A stretch of DNA of 64,000 nt from the NCBI RefSeq assembly GCF_963576545.1, contig NC_083654.1:18010199-18074198 (forward strand), in the 5' to 3' direction. Position numbers and translations under genes: made by a program. Below the pieces are notes generated by a model that saw nothing but the letters and a program-made list of their open reading frames with translations, had not been told where the DNA came from and made no database searches. Below are positions 10,233 through 33,330 of the stretch, in pieces (the stretch's first letter is position 1; the number at the start of each line of letters is the position of its first letter). This DNA is from Limanda limanda (taxonomy: Eukaryota > Chordata > Actinopteri > Pleuronectiformes > Pleuronectidae).

Positions 10233-11024
10233 TAGGGTTGCAAAGGGGCGGAAAGTTTCCGGTAAATTTCCGGAAACTTTCCGGAAACTTTCCACGGGAA
10301 TATTAAGCTCGGGAATTTTGGGAATTTTGAAAAAAAAAACAACTATGCAAATTAAACGCTGAGCAATACAAACATCATTCTAAACTCTATTTTAAAGATG
10401 TATGGAATGCAGCACACGCTGCACGTTGAGTTTCAACCCTCCACTGTGCATTCTTCCATCACATGCACAGATAACTCCCAGCATCCTTCACTCTACAGCA
10501 GGGCTACTGAGGCCTGCTGTAGTGTGCAGGACGAGTCAGGTAAGTTTCAATGATATTAATGGGAAAATATATTAGCATGCTGATTGAGGATTGTTCATCT
10601 GTTCATATTTCCATTCATTTATCCATCAATTGTAAAATATGTTTACAGACGATTCCAATTGTTTGGCTAACTATTTATATCTCTGGCATTGCATTAGTGT
10701 TTTTTTACAAACTTTTTTCTCATCTTATTCTACAGAACTATGCCACGTGCACTATCTCATGTGTGGGGACATTTCACCCCATCCAATGTAGAAGGAAAGG
10801 CTGTGTTCATTTGCAAATACTGTGCAAAGACCTATGTTAAGAATGACACAAAGATGCAGAAGCATATAGTCAAGTGCCCAAAGTTTCCTCAGGGCTATGT
10901 ATATGACAAGGTAAATACAGTTAGTATAAATTACCCATAACATTTCCAGTTTATATCCGTTAATTCCCTTATATTCCCATGGAAAGTTTCCAACTTTGAA
11001 TATTCCCAGAATTTTGCAACCCTA
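10233..11024 (+). mobile_element. non-autonomous hAT element with BED-finger exon (family 1, copy 1)
   Basis: The element runs from TAGGGTTGCAAAGGGG to TTTTGCAACCCTA and is flanked by an 8-bp target duplication with one mismatch (AGCACGGC 10225-10232, AGCATGGC 11025-11032), as hAT elements make. Subterminal GGAAACTTTCCGG repeats are present at the left end. Inside, ATG at 10740 opens a BED-type finger (HVWGHF, then ICKYCAKTY, then MQKHIVKCP) with all four ligands C-C-H-C kept. Splice signals are intact: donor CAG/GTAAGT at about 10539, acceptor TTCTACAG at about 10736, donor AAG/GTAAAT at about 10911. No catalytic domain remains. It probably derives from the 5' end of a transposase gene. Confidence 0.85.
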
Positions 11025-11032
11025 AGCATGGC

Positions 11033-13571
11033 ACAGACGGACATAATTTAGATCCCTGCTAATCAAGCTGAAACGTGGGGCGTTTGTTGATAAGTGTTCT
11101 TCTCTGTACTTGTTCTCATCAATTCTTAAGTTTGCAGTCTATATAAAGATGGACGACGTGTCTCCACTTCCTCCCACCATCTAAAAATGAAGCTAAAATA
11201 TCTCTGGAGAAGAACGCTGCCATTTTACGCATTTGTGCAAGTAGTGATCGGCCTTCAGGAGCCGGTCGAGATGCTTTGGCTTCACTTCAAGTCGTCCAGC
11301 TTTAAATACGCTCTATGAGCTGAAAGTCTTCTTTGGTCCGTTCAGTCACTTGTTGAGCTCTAATTGAACAAACTGTGTTTCCCGTTCGTCTTCCTCAAGC
11401 TACAGAACTGGGGCGGGCGATGGTGAAATCTTTCCCACCAGCGAACTGTCACCTTCGCTCCTCGTCATGATCATCCGGCCTTCGCTTCTCATCCAGCCGA
11501 CTGTGCCAAACAATTTTGCTCTGAAGATTTACATCCAGGCAACTCAATAAGAGCTGCATTTGCATAAACGCCTCCCACGCAGTCACAAATTACAGGACTC
11601 ATCTCCTCTAAAGGGAAGCGGTTAGAGGAAACCTCGAGACCGACAAACAGCGCATGAATGACACTTCCTGCTTGGCAGCCGACGGGAGAAAAACTAATTG
11701 AAGAAATATATATTCATAAATATATATTTAAAAGACATTAAAACCAGTTAATTGGTCCCAGATGAGCGCTCGCTGTTGCTTTACGTCTTGGCGGTCTTGA
11801 TGTTGGCCTGGTCTCACTGCACAGGTGGTGAATCCATACATTGATAAAACACAACCCGAGTGTTTTAGCATTTAACCGATGGTAAAAAAAAACAACTCCT
11901 ACTGGAAGCCAATTCAGATTACTGCAGACATTAGGAAAACGACCTCCGCGGTTCATCTCATGTCCTGCAGAGAGAGAGAGGGTGAATAAAGGAAGACCAG
12001 CAGCATTTTTTCCCCAATATATAACTTTATTTAAAATATTGTTACAATTTATTACTCTACACAACATTTTCAAATCTTTTTGTCCTTTTCCTTATATTGG
12101 TTAGTAAACCTTTGTGTTTTTTATTTTTAAGATATAAAAACTCTCCATGTTGTAGCGTAGTTCAGCATCAGGTGTTAATCGACGTCTTAGTAAATGCAAC
12201 ACTGCTCGTTACACTGTGTGGTTTAACTAATCCTCCATCTGCGGCCCACACAACTAAATTAATGATTTGACGGCGGCTCGAGCACTGTACACTAAAATTT
12301 CCCCAATAGTTAAAATTTCTGCTTAAATAAATAAAAAGGTTTTGAGGTTGGAGAAACAAGAGTGCATTTTGTCCAAAAGGATATCATTTTTTCTTTTCTT
12401 CTTTTTTTAAAACAGCTATTTACAGGTTATGCTGAAGACAGACAAACAAGACTTATAGGTTTTTTTAAACTGATGCCTACTCGTCGTCATGGAGAAGCCC
12501 TGTTTCAAAGCAACGGACAGAAAGTAATTACATAGAAAGGTTAACACTTTTCAAACAGCACTTAGATCCAACCCTTCGTTTTAGTAATCTGGGGGGCACG
12601 TCAGCTGAAGGTAGAAGGCCGGCGGCTGATGCCCCCCCCCCCGAGCTGGACGTGCGTTCCGGAGGTCGACAAACATGGAGTCTACACAGAAGCTGTTGAT
12701 GAGACTGACCCCGGAGCCCGAGAGCCCAGTGAAATGCTTTTTTTCTTGAAATATCAGAAAGGATCTAGTACGTTCTCTGCAGCTGAATGAGGTTGGGTGG
12801 AAATCTGTGATGATTTGGCACATGAGACTCGGAAAGACGGACGTGTTTCCATAGCAACTGCATCATTTCGACGTGCATTTTCCACAGCGGGGTTTGGACG
12901 ACCACAAAGTTTCTGAGTTCCATGTGCGGTCCTCACACGAAGCGACGTGTTTTTTTACCATGTTTGTTTTTACCGTGAAACATTCTTTATATCTGTAAAA
13001 GTTCGATCGCTTTTCATAAATAATCTTTCTCTTGCGAGCTCGGGCCTGTCCAGCATTTCAGACACGAACACAGGCGGCCCACAGCACACTGACGGACAAG
13101 AACTATCAAACACGGGCCCACCGTACAAAGACGCGCTTCTTAACATTCCTGTCATCTCTCCGCTTTCACTTAAAAAAACCGTTACCATGACATTTATCTC
13201 ACTGGTGGCCCCGAGACGGACGACAACTGACAGTACGCACGCCTCACAGCCTCTTACGGCGAGCGGAGGACGACACCTGGCGTGGACGAGACGAGCCGGA
13301 GAAACACAAACAAATTTTTTTTTTTAAAACAGCAGTTTTCTAAAAGGCTTATTCACAGCAGCACGAGCCACAGGGACGCACAACAAATATCAAACGGTTA
13401 AAAAAGAACAACACTGTTTCGAACACACGGTCGGGAGGAGTGAGTCAGTCGGCTGACGGGAATAAAAGGAACACCGGGTGTGTTGCGCCAACGTGGTGCT
13501 GCCACGGCAACCACATCCCCCTGTGATGACGGGAGACCAACCTGGAGTAAGAGCAGAGGACAGGACAGACC

Positions 13572-13612
<41 letters not shown>

Positions 13613-16600
13613 CCCAACACAATCTAACCGACTCTCCCTCTCCAGCTTAGAAAAGGAAAAAAAAACCTCATGGTTGAACAGCTTTAATTCTCGTCATCCA
13701 TCTCTAAATTGGCCATTACTTGAGCTGTCAAAATGACCATCCAGCAATTTGCACATTGCAGTCTCCCTCTCAATCCAGCCATCTCTGGGCTGAGTGTAAA
13801 ACATACATCATTCTGCCACAGTTAAGGACGTACATGTATTGCTATAGGCTGCTGTGTAACCGACGCCTGTTCTCGAGAGGCAACAACGGGGAGAAAACAG
13901 AACGGCTTCGTGAGGCTGCATTTAGCAATTTTGTCAAACCCAAAACACGGAGCGGCAGGGCAACGGGGACTTGTGTGTGTTTGTGTGTCTGTGAATCCGA
14001 GCTTGACAATAGGGAGACGCCTCCTATTTGTCTCCATCTGTCTGGCATCTCCACTCTCGCATAGATAGAAAAAACCTCATCTTCATTTACTGGCTCCCAC
14101 ACCGACAGCTCATCAGACACGTCCAATCAGAGCTTGAAAGCTTATCAGCAATGTCATTGATAGACATAGAGGACACTAAACACAGCGGCCACACACACAA
14201 ACACACACACAGACACACAAAGACACACGAGCCTGCTCCAAGATGAGGGACTGAAAAGCAAATTGGGACTAAACCTTGAGATGAAACAGACGTTTTTATC
14301 AAACCAGAAGCTCAAAGCTCGACTGAGGAAAGAAGAGACCTATAGAGTTGAACCTGCTCTCCAATTCAGCGTGATTGAATAAAAACATTATTCTCAGTTT
14401 CAGGTTTTTTTGGTTGCTGCCAGAAGGTTGAGTGAGGGACAAGAGCGAGTCAGTAATGGAATTGGCCGAGAAAAAGCTACAAGCCCTTCGTGGGATAAAC
14501 AAAACTCGTATCACAGGAGAACTCTGCGCACAGCGTCTCTGATCGGATTCTATATCCCCGGAAAAATTTAAAAACACAAATAAACCTTTGATTTTGTGAA
14601 GAAAAACAAGACAAAACAACATTTTCAAAATCGAAATCAATCTGTGTAAATCATAAAAGTGTCATATAATCATTTCATATGCACACACGGCTAATACTGT
14701 TTCAATTTTTAAGAGGCAGACAGATGCCGGCTGATGGCCATGGTTGCAGTCGCACAACTTCATGCACCATCTACACTCAGTTCAACACAAACACACACAA
14801 ATACACACACACACATTCACCATCTGTCCTCCTGACGTGGTTAATGGACAAACTGCAGCGGAGGAATACTTTTGGGTGAGTTACAGAGCCCGAGGGAGCA
14901 CTTCATAAGATCTCTACTTCTTCAAAGACCCACAACTACATTTGCCTTACACTCTGCTGCCCCCTGCTGTACGTTCAGGAGAACAGCAGCTCACCAACTC
15001 CAAACCTCTCCATTCCCCAGCACTTATATTCATATTCTGTCGGCCCGATTGCTTGTGCAGAACACGTGACATTACAACATCATCGAAGCTTTGGCCCATC
15101 AACCCTTTTGTTCAAGACATCACTCTTGCACAGAGCCGAGAAGGAGAAAAGCCTTTTCCTCTCAACTCCACAAAAATCACCACAATAAAACACTTGCGAG
15201 CTGGGGGGGGAATACCCATACTGACATTAATGGTTGACGTGGTTTTCAAGTAATGACGGTTAGACCAGAAGACGCGACGAATGGAGATTAGAAGGAGCAG
15301 CTTCAATGCAATTCAGTTAGTGTTATTGTGTTAAGTCAATAAACCGATTATTAGAGGTCTTACATTAATCTATCAGATTGTTAAACCAAACATAGAATTA
15401 AAAACGTGTTCCCTCCCGTCAGTTTTTTGTTTAGTTGTTTTAGTTACATTTGTGTCGCGGATGTTTCCGGACAGAGACAGAATACTTCGGACCTCACGGA
15501 TAGAAAACATCACTTTTGTGTTAATGTCCAGCATCGGTGTGACAGCACGACTTTGCCGTCTTTGTCACTAACTGACAGAAGTGAAAACCCTGTTTGTCTG
15601 CATCGCTCCCTCATTGTTTTCTCCTCCGTCGACACAGCTCGGTTCATCAGCAGACAGAGTCTCTCCAGGTGCGAGACCCGGGCGTCGGGATCCCCCCCCC
15701 CCCCACGGTGTCGCTCCCTGGTCACGTTGCTTTGAGCAAACGCTGCGGTTGACGCCGAACCAGTCACACACACACACTGTAGATATGTGTTAGATCTCAA
15801 CCGCAGGCGAGAATTCTGCTCGTGTCCTGCCACATCTCAGGGAGATTGCATGGTGGAAAACAACAGACACACTATGGAGATCTAGTAAATGACATGAAAG
15901 CTGACTTGTGTTAACTTCCATCGCTCTTCTTGCTGTGTGTATCCCTGGGTCCGGTTACGTGTGACTGTTCCAATTTCCCACATTCGTCGCTTCACTTCCA
16001 GTTCTCTGTCCTGTGTTTGTTGATGGGCGCTCTCTCAGGGGTGGCTGTAATGATGCAAGTGGACCAGTTCTAGTTTGTGTGGTGGCCGATGGTTTTAGGA
16101 AGTTGCAATCTCCCCCCCTAGGTGGCGCCATCCCTTTTGCTGCGTCTCCAGAGGAGGCAGGATCTCTGGAAAGGAGAGACGGTTCAGGGGAGGAAGTCTA
16201 AATGATGGGCTGTTGATCAACTTCATGCTACTAATGTAAATGCTTCAACAATACAACATAGATGTCAGTGTGTCTGAGTCTGTCCCTTTGCAGCAGGAGG
16301 TTTCCCTTTCCTTGTTTCTGAATGTCTCGGACTTCCCTTCTCAGCTTCTCTGTCTTAGCTGCTCACTATGTCCTCCTTCATACAACTCATTCTTGGAGTT
16401 CGCACTTGGTCGTCCACATACTTGTTTCGCTTGTCTTGTTTATTTCGTGAGCCAAGGGGGAAATAGTTTCAACTTCCCCCTGATGACTCTGACAGCGAGT
16501 CACATGCCCCGATGTGCATCTATTCCGAATTCCTACTTCCCTCCACCAGGATGTGTCTTCTCTCAGCAACCTGATAGCCTCGGAGGAGAATTTACTCTCC

Positions 16601-17045
16601 TAAGCTGTTAAGTGCTCTGGTGAACAGTCTATAAAACGTCTCTGCAGTTTTTCTGCTCCACTTTGTTTAGTTCCTTATAGTGAAATAGGAGCGGCAGAAA
16701 AGAGGTAAAACAATACAAGCGTTTCTGAATGTGCCTCTTCTAGGGCCAGGTGTAATTTAATGTCACTGAACTTAAAATGCTCATAAACCTGTTAAGGATT
16801 CCCATATATTTTGCCTCACACTGTACTTGCCTGTATCCTCTCCCTGTCCTTGCCCTTTTAGTTTTTTGCCAGACAGGAAACTTTTGCATAATTCATTGAG
16901 CTTGATGAGTCCTGTCAATCTAATCGCCGCTCGGCATCACATCTGAATACATAATTCTTCCTGATTTGCTCCAGACAAAAATTAGACCTCTTAGTGTTCA
17001 GTGTGCGTTCTATCAATTAGGATTTAGAGGGGTGGAAACTACTTG
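11033..17045. other. gene-free stretch, possible snx27 3' UTR
   Basis: These 6 kb between the hAT element and the snx27 stop have no recognised coding exon. Reverse-strand AATAAA hexamers near 12025 would allow a long snx27 3' UTR of about 5 kb, but nothing fixes its end. A (CA)n array lies at 13572-13611, with smaller CA runs near 14191-14230 and 14789-14815. Short frames here resemble no protein I know. Confidence 0.35.
13572..13611. repeat. (CA)n microsatellite
   Basis: This is an uninterrupted CA dinucleotide run of about 40 bp. The minus-strand cysteine/valine frames over it are artefacts. Confidence 0.95.
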
Positions 17046-28230
<11,185 letters not shown>

Positions 28231-28261
28231 GCGGCACCGGAGCGCAGGTCTTTTCATTTTT

Positions 28262-28508
28262 TAAAAAACCTTATTGTCTCTGATGAGTATTTATTTACTA
28301 TTTATCAACTGTATCATCATCAGATCTGATCATGTGACAGTGGAGGAACAGGTTCATGGATCTGAGTGGGTTGTTAATCACTTTATTGTGGTTCTTTTTT
28401 ATTTTTAATACTCTTAAAAAAACATTAAAAAAACAAAACAGGCAACAAAACAAAAAAAAAAAAAAGTCCCATCCCAAACTAACAATGAGCACTGCAATAT
28501 ATATCCTT

Positions 28509-28541
<33 letters not shown>

Positions 28542-29139
28542 CACATACACATATGGGTGGATGACATGACGCATGATTTTTATGTAATTAAGTGTGAATG
28601 TTTATTTAGATGCATTTAACCACTTAAACAACAAATGGATGTGATGCATATCATGGTACTTTGTTTTAAACTTATGATTTTGTTTGAAATATCTGTTATG
28701 TTTTGATTATATTTTAAGCTGAATACGCAAAATGTCCTGCGGTGTGACCGTAACATAGCTGAAGCATTAAACTTACATATTAACAAAATAAACCAGAAAT
28801 ATCTGGAGCAGGTAATAACTGCCTTGGCATTATATTGTATATAATGACTTTATTAATATTAGGTTTTAATATGCACAAAACTAGTATATTAGTATTTACA
28901 GTAAAATATATTTCGTAACACAAATAATGTCCTGTGGCGTGACATGGAAAATCTGATTTTTGAAACGGCAGTTACATGGACAACTATAGGGGCCCTTAGT
29001 TTATTCCACTACCATGAAGCCCCCCAGATGTTGGAATGTACCTTGTATGTTGAAAGGTGACTGTGTATAAAATAAATAGAATGAAACAAAATAAAATGAA
29101 AAGGCTGTCAGGCCTCCACTTCCAGAAAAAGATTATGAC
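28262..29139. other. AT-rich spacer, no gene seen
   Basis: The stretch holds poly-A runs, a short CA/TA array at 28509-28547 and otherwise unremarkable AT-rich sequence. No exon was recognised. Confidence 0.4.
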
Positions 29140-30356
29140 TTATGGTTTCTGTAAGAAGGAATGCACCGGTTCCCAGATCCTCCAAAACTTGACTGATTTG
29201 TGGTTAAGGTCATGAGTCAACTTCTCAATAGGAAAAAGAGCAGAAATCGGTGATATCCACATGTCGACTGTAGGGACCTGGGGAGTTGACCACCTCAGCA
29301 AAATACATTTTTTAGCCAAAAATAAAAGAATTATCAAGAGAGAATTGGTGTCCGCATCAAAGAGATTGTCTAGGGCAGTGGTTCTTAACCTGGGTTCGAT
29401 CGAACCCCAGGGGTTCGGTGAGTCACTCTCGGGGGTTCGGCAGGGGTCAAGACACACACAGTATAGCCAGGTTCACACTGGCAATATCTGGACGTTTTTG
29501 TCGGCCGTCAAAAAATTGGCTGAAGACAATTTGGCAACACACAATTTTTCTTCGCCGTGTCAGATTACAAATATTTTGTTGCTTAGATAAAAATTGGTTA
29601 CACAAAAGAAATTCAGCCCACTCGTATTATTCGTGAAGTCCCCCTCCGCTTGGCCGTCATTGGCTGCAGCTGATCACGCCACATTGCTTAGCTTTGATAT
29701 CTGTGCTGCAGGGAACTTGATGCGCTCAGTAGTCGACTTGTGGCTGTTGTGATTGTACGTCATTCAGCAGAGCCAGCTTCAACAGCAACTCTTCAGAACA
29801 ACAACGCTCTCAACGTTTTGGTGACCCTTGAGATACTCACAGTGTTTGTTACAACTTATTTTTGCGTGCAATACTTTTCGAGGATGGTAGACATGAAATT
29901 TAAGAAAAGGAACAGACTTTGTTGTGAAAATGATATGAGAGTCGCACTTGCCACAGCAAAAATCACATTGATTTGCAATAAATATTATTTATTATATTAG
30001 TTATGTTTTTGTGTGAAATTCCTGTTTGTTGGTTTTGTTCTTTGAACACCGTGATTTTGTGTGCACTTGATGCATGGTTAATTTTGTGCACTAACAAAAT
30101 ATATACCTATGTTTTGAAGAAATAATATTTTATTTGTCCAATGACGAAGGGTTCGGTGAATGCACTGATGAAGCTTGCAGGGTTCAGTACCTCCAATAAG
30201 GTTAAGAACCACTGGTCTAGGGTATGACTGAGGAGACAGAAAGAAGAAGTCAGCAAAAATATTTTACACGTGACCTCCTGAATTACAGAGTGTACCCCCT
30301 TCCAGAAAGTCTGGATACGGTTATTCTGGTTCTTTAATCTGAAAGCAACTTGTCAC
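29140..30356 (-). pseudogene. L1/Tx1-like LINE ORF2 C-terminal relic split by a hAT element
   Basis: On the minus strand, the frame upstream of the insertion (30356-30215; FWKGVHSVIQEV, then LTSSFCLLSH) continues in phase after it (29375-29140; LFDADTNS, AKKCILLRWSTPQVPTVDMW, KFWRIWEPVHSFL) to a TAA at 29140. The FW...I, LL, AKK/ILL-W and W-P-tail pattern is that of the end of L1-type reverse transcriptase ORF2. No reverse transcriptase or endonuclease domain is present, so it is a 5'-truncated dead copy. Confidence 0.7.
29376..30214 (+). mobile_element. hAT-type (Charlie-like) non-autonomous element with hATC remnant
   Basis: The ends CAGTGGTTCTTAACCT and AGGTTAAGAACCACTG are inverted, and an exact 8-bp target duplication GTCTAGGG lies at 29368-29375 and 30215-30222. 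The interior has a short plus-strand frame (29740-30000) whose middle, FSRMVDMKFKKRNRLCCEND then MRVALA, resembles the last part of hAT transposases (the C-terminal dimerisation region). The catalytic core and N-terminus are absent. Confidence 0.88.
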
Positions 30357-30489
30357 AAACACAGCAAAACAGGAGAAACTAAACACATGAGAAATAAGTA
30401 CAGAAGTTTATAGAAAAATATTATGAGGAACAACAACAACAATAAAAATGATAATAAGGAGATTTATTTTAAAATGTGTAGGGAAATTA

Positions 30490-31302
30490 TATATAATGGG
30501 TTTCAAGGGTTTTCTAATCATCCATTAGTCTTCTAAGGCGATTAGCAAACACAATGTACCATTAGAACACTGGAGTGATAGGCTAGTTGCTGGAAATGGG
30601 CCTCTATACACCTATGTAGATATTTCATTAAAAAGATTTCCACCTAGAATAGTAATTTACCACATTAACAATGTAAATAGTATATTTCTGATTAATTTAA
30701 TGTTATCTTTTAGGGTTGCAAAATTCCGGGAATATTAAAAGTTTGAAACTTTCCATGGGAATTAACGGGAATTAACGGGAATATACGGGAATAAACGGGA
30801 ATTAACAGGAATTAACGGCATAAACTGGAAATGTGTTGCGTAATTTATACTAACTATGGTTACCTTGTCATATACCGACATAAATATAAACATTTTGTTT
30901 TGTCATAGGCTGATTTGAGCCCTAAGGAAACTTTGGGCACTTGAATATATGCTTCTGCATCGTTGTGTCATTCTTAACATAGGTCTTTGCACAGTATTTG
31001 CAAATGAACACAGCCTTTCCTTCTACATTGGATGAGGTGAAATGTCTCCACACATGAGGTAGTGCACGTGGCATTGTTCTGTAGAATAAGATGAGAAAAA
31101 AGTTTGTAAAAAAACACTAATGCAATGCCAGAGATATAAATAGTTAGCCAAACAATTGGAATAGTCTTCCCATGGAAAGTTTCTGGAACTTTACCGGAAA
31201 CTTTCCGCCCCTTTGCAACCCTTCTTCATTGAAAAAAACTGTGCTTTTCTTTGAAAAATAAGGACATTTCTAAGTGACCCCAAACTTTAGAACGATAGTG
31301 TA
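30490..31302 (-). mobile_element. Tc1-like element terminal relic, split by hAT copy 2
   Basis: The right end, read on the minus strand, starts TACACTATCGTTCTAAAG and TTTGGGGTCACTTAGAAATG, typical of a Tc1-like family common in fish. The part left of 30711 (GGGTTTTCTAATCATCCATT, GGAAATGGGCCTCTATACAC, TTACCACATTAACAATG) reads as the continuing interior of the same element. No transposase frame remains. Confidence 0.7.
30711..31222 (-). mobile_element. non-autonomous hAT element with BED-finger exon (family 1, copy 2)
   Basis: It has the same ends as the copy at 10233 (TAGGGTTGCAAAATTCC here, GGGGCGGAAAGTTTCC in inverted form at the other end). It is only about 510 bp because roughly 280 bp of the non-coding leader is missing near 31165. 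The BED frame starts at an ATG near 31075 on the minus strand and keeps ICKYC and KHI-KC, but a TAG replaces the Gln codon after CPKFP. The terminal A and part of the target duplication at the right junction appear deleted. Confidence 0.8.
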
Positions 31303-31816
31303 TATATATATATATATATATTTGTATTCCACAATGAATGGAAGTCAATGCAAAGTCCTAATAAGATGCAAACCTGTGTGTGTGTAAACCAAGCTGATTT
31401 TTTTCAAACCTATATGTCAATACCAGAAAACGCTGTTTCTCTCAAACACTCACTTTCATCAAAGAAATTATTCATCACTGAGACACTTTAACACTTAAAC
31501 TCCACGTGGAAAATTGCAAAATCCCTTCCCTGGTGCTCATAGTATATTTTTGTCCTATTTTCCTATTTTTACATTTATACTTGCACAAATACACCACAGC
31601 AAATTCCTTGTATCTGTAAACCTGCTTGGCTATAAAAGCCGATTCTGATATTTCACATCTACAGGTTCTCAAAGGTTTCAGCCACTTGTAGCTTAAGTTT
31701 ATTTTTTTGCTTCCCCCAGTCTCTCAACCTACTATTGTCACACTTGCTGATTTGCTGCCCCGTGACAACATTTAAAGCTGATGCCAACCACTGATATTAT
31801 TGTGCCTTGCGTCATG

Positions 31817-32497
31817 TTATCTCATGGAATTATGCAACAGGGGTGGTGAGTGTTGATGTTGATTAAAGTTGGATATCTGTGAAATAACCTCCACTGTATT
31901 CACTAAAAATGAAACTTGTAGGTTAGTTGTTAAAATAATCTTGGTGGTAAAGCTTATCACTGCTGCAGAACACAATGTTCCCATGGTGGATACTTCCAGA
32001 GAAATGAAATGAAAGCTTATATATATATATCTATAATACTTTATTTGTAAGACAGGAAGAGTTTTATTTGTTTTAAAAGCTGCCTGTGCTTTGATAAATG
32101 TATCATATCCTAAGACATGAGCCGCTATGGCCGGGCAATAAATCCATATCAATGATATGATTAATGCAATATCATTTTCATCAGTAGCAATGTAACAAAG
32201 GTTGAACATTGATATCCTGCTTGTGCATGGTGGAAGCTCAGTGATCCACCTCTTACTTGTTAAATCAAGTGTTTGCCATTCCCTGCTCATAAAGAAGAGT
32301 TTAAAACCACAACCTTTCGTGCAAAAATCAGTGTTTGAACTTAATAATTTGACATTTATCGTGATAATTATCGATATCGACTGAAGATAACAGGGGACAT
32401 TCAGGCTAAAAACATCGTGTAAATGACGCTGTTTCGAGTTTTTCATGGTGGGTAGATAATGAGTGAATTCACATTTTTGGGTGAACTATCCCTGTAA
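31817..32497. repeat. relic of an unclassified dispersed element
   Basis: The stretch ends with TTTTTGGGTGAACTATCCCT (32473-32492), a terminus frequent in fish MITE-like repeats, and contains GATAATTATCGATATCGA. A 209-codon minus-strand frame crosses it, but its translation shows no known domain and is Ile/Ser-rich, so it is treated as chance. No matching left terminus was found. Confidence 0.4.
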
Positions 32498-32918
32498 ACT
32501 GACTCACCATTGCACCCATTTGTCTTTGTAAATCCCTCCTGTCGTCTCCTACGCTTGTGTTGTTCCTACACTGAAGTAAATCCAGTTGTAGTTAAAGAGT
32601 TAAAGACTTGGAGACAAAATGACTGAAAGTGTTTAGTTCAGACCTCATAAAACCTGCTCAGATTGTGGCGCTGACCTGTTTGTGCAACCGTCCAATATAA
32701 GCACACGCAGTAACAAAGTTCACAACTCAGAGTTTCAAAGAAGAAAAAGAAACGTTTATTTAATTTTGCATTAAGACATACTTTTGAATTATTTTTTTTC
32801 ACGTAAGTACCTTCAAGCAGTATTAAATATTTATTCTTTTATCAGAACAGCTTGCTAGAGAAACTTTTTTCACAGAAAGGGACCTCTCTGTGTTGGCCTC
32901 CAGGTGGCGCTCGGGTCC

Positions 32919-33330
32919 TTACTTCTTCCTGGTCACGAAGAACTCGTGGCACATCTGCGTGAGGCTGCACACCAGCGCCACATACTCTGCGAAGTCAACT
33001 TTGTTGTCCTTGTTTGCATCCAGTTCCTTGAAGATGCGATCGATTGCGGCCTGGTCATTGGATTTCTGCGGGTGAGAATAAACGTCAGGAAACATGTTGC
33101 TTCTGGAAGACATTAGCTGTAGTGAAATTCTCAGTATCGCCCCCTACTGGTCATAAAACAGGATTATCGCTGGACTCTCAGAAATCACTCACCCCCAGCA
33201 TTTCTTTGAGTTCATTCTCAAGCAGATCTTTCAGCTCGCCCCTGTTCAGGGAGAGGTCGTCCCCCTCTTTGCCAGAGTATCTATGAAAGGCGCTGATGAG
33301 TAGGAGCATGGCTTGCTGGACTTCAGACAT
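32919..33330 (-). CDS. S100-family EF-hand protein A (ictacalcin/S100P-like), 94 aa
   Basis: This is a small dimeric calcium-sensor protein. Coding exons are 33330-33193 (46 codons, donor GGG/GTGAGT) and 33065-32919 (acceptor CCCGCAG, TAA stop). The N-terminal half has the S100-type pseudo-EF-hand (FHRYSGKEGDDLSLNRGELK, then DLLENEL). The second half has a canonical loop with D-x-N-x-D-x-K and terminal E (DANKDNKVDFAEYV), then LTQMCHEFFVTRKK. Two coding exons split after the first EF-hand, and the roughly 94-aa size, are standard for the family. ATG at 33330 is the first in the coding frame and follows an AAAACAG acceptor, so a non-coding exon lies upstream. AATAAA lies at 32760-32755. The exact orthologue is uncertain; it could be icn or another fish S100. 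Confidence 0.9.

Noticed and set aside
29261..29590. 109-codon plus-strand frame
   Set aside because: It runs antisense to the L1 relic and into the hAT end, crossing the target duplication, so it cannot be an original gene.
31817..32446. 209-codon minus-strand frame with some hydrophobic segments
   Set aside because: Sits in sequence bearing a fish repeat terminus; translation shows no motif. Kept as a relic repeat, not a gene.
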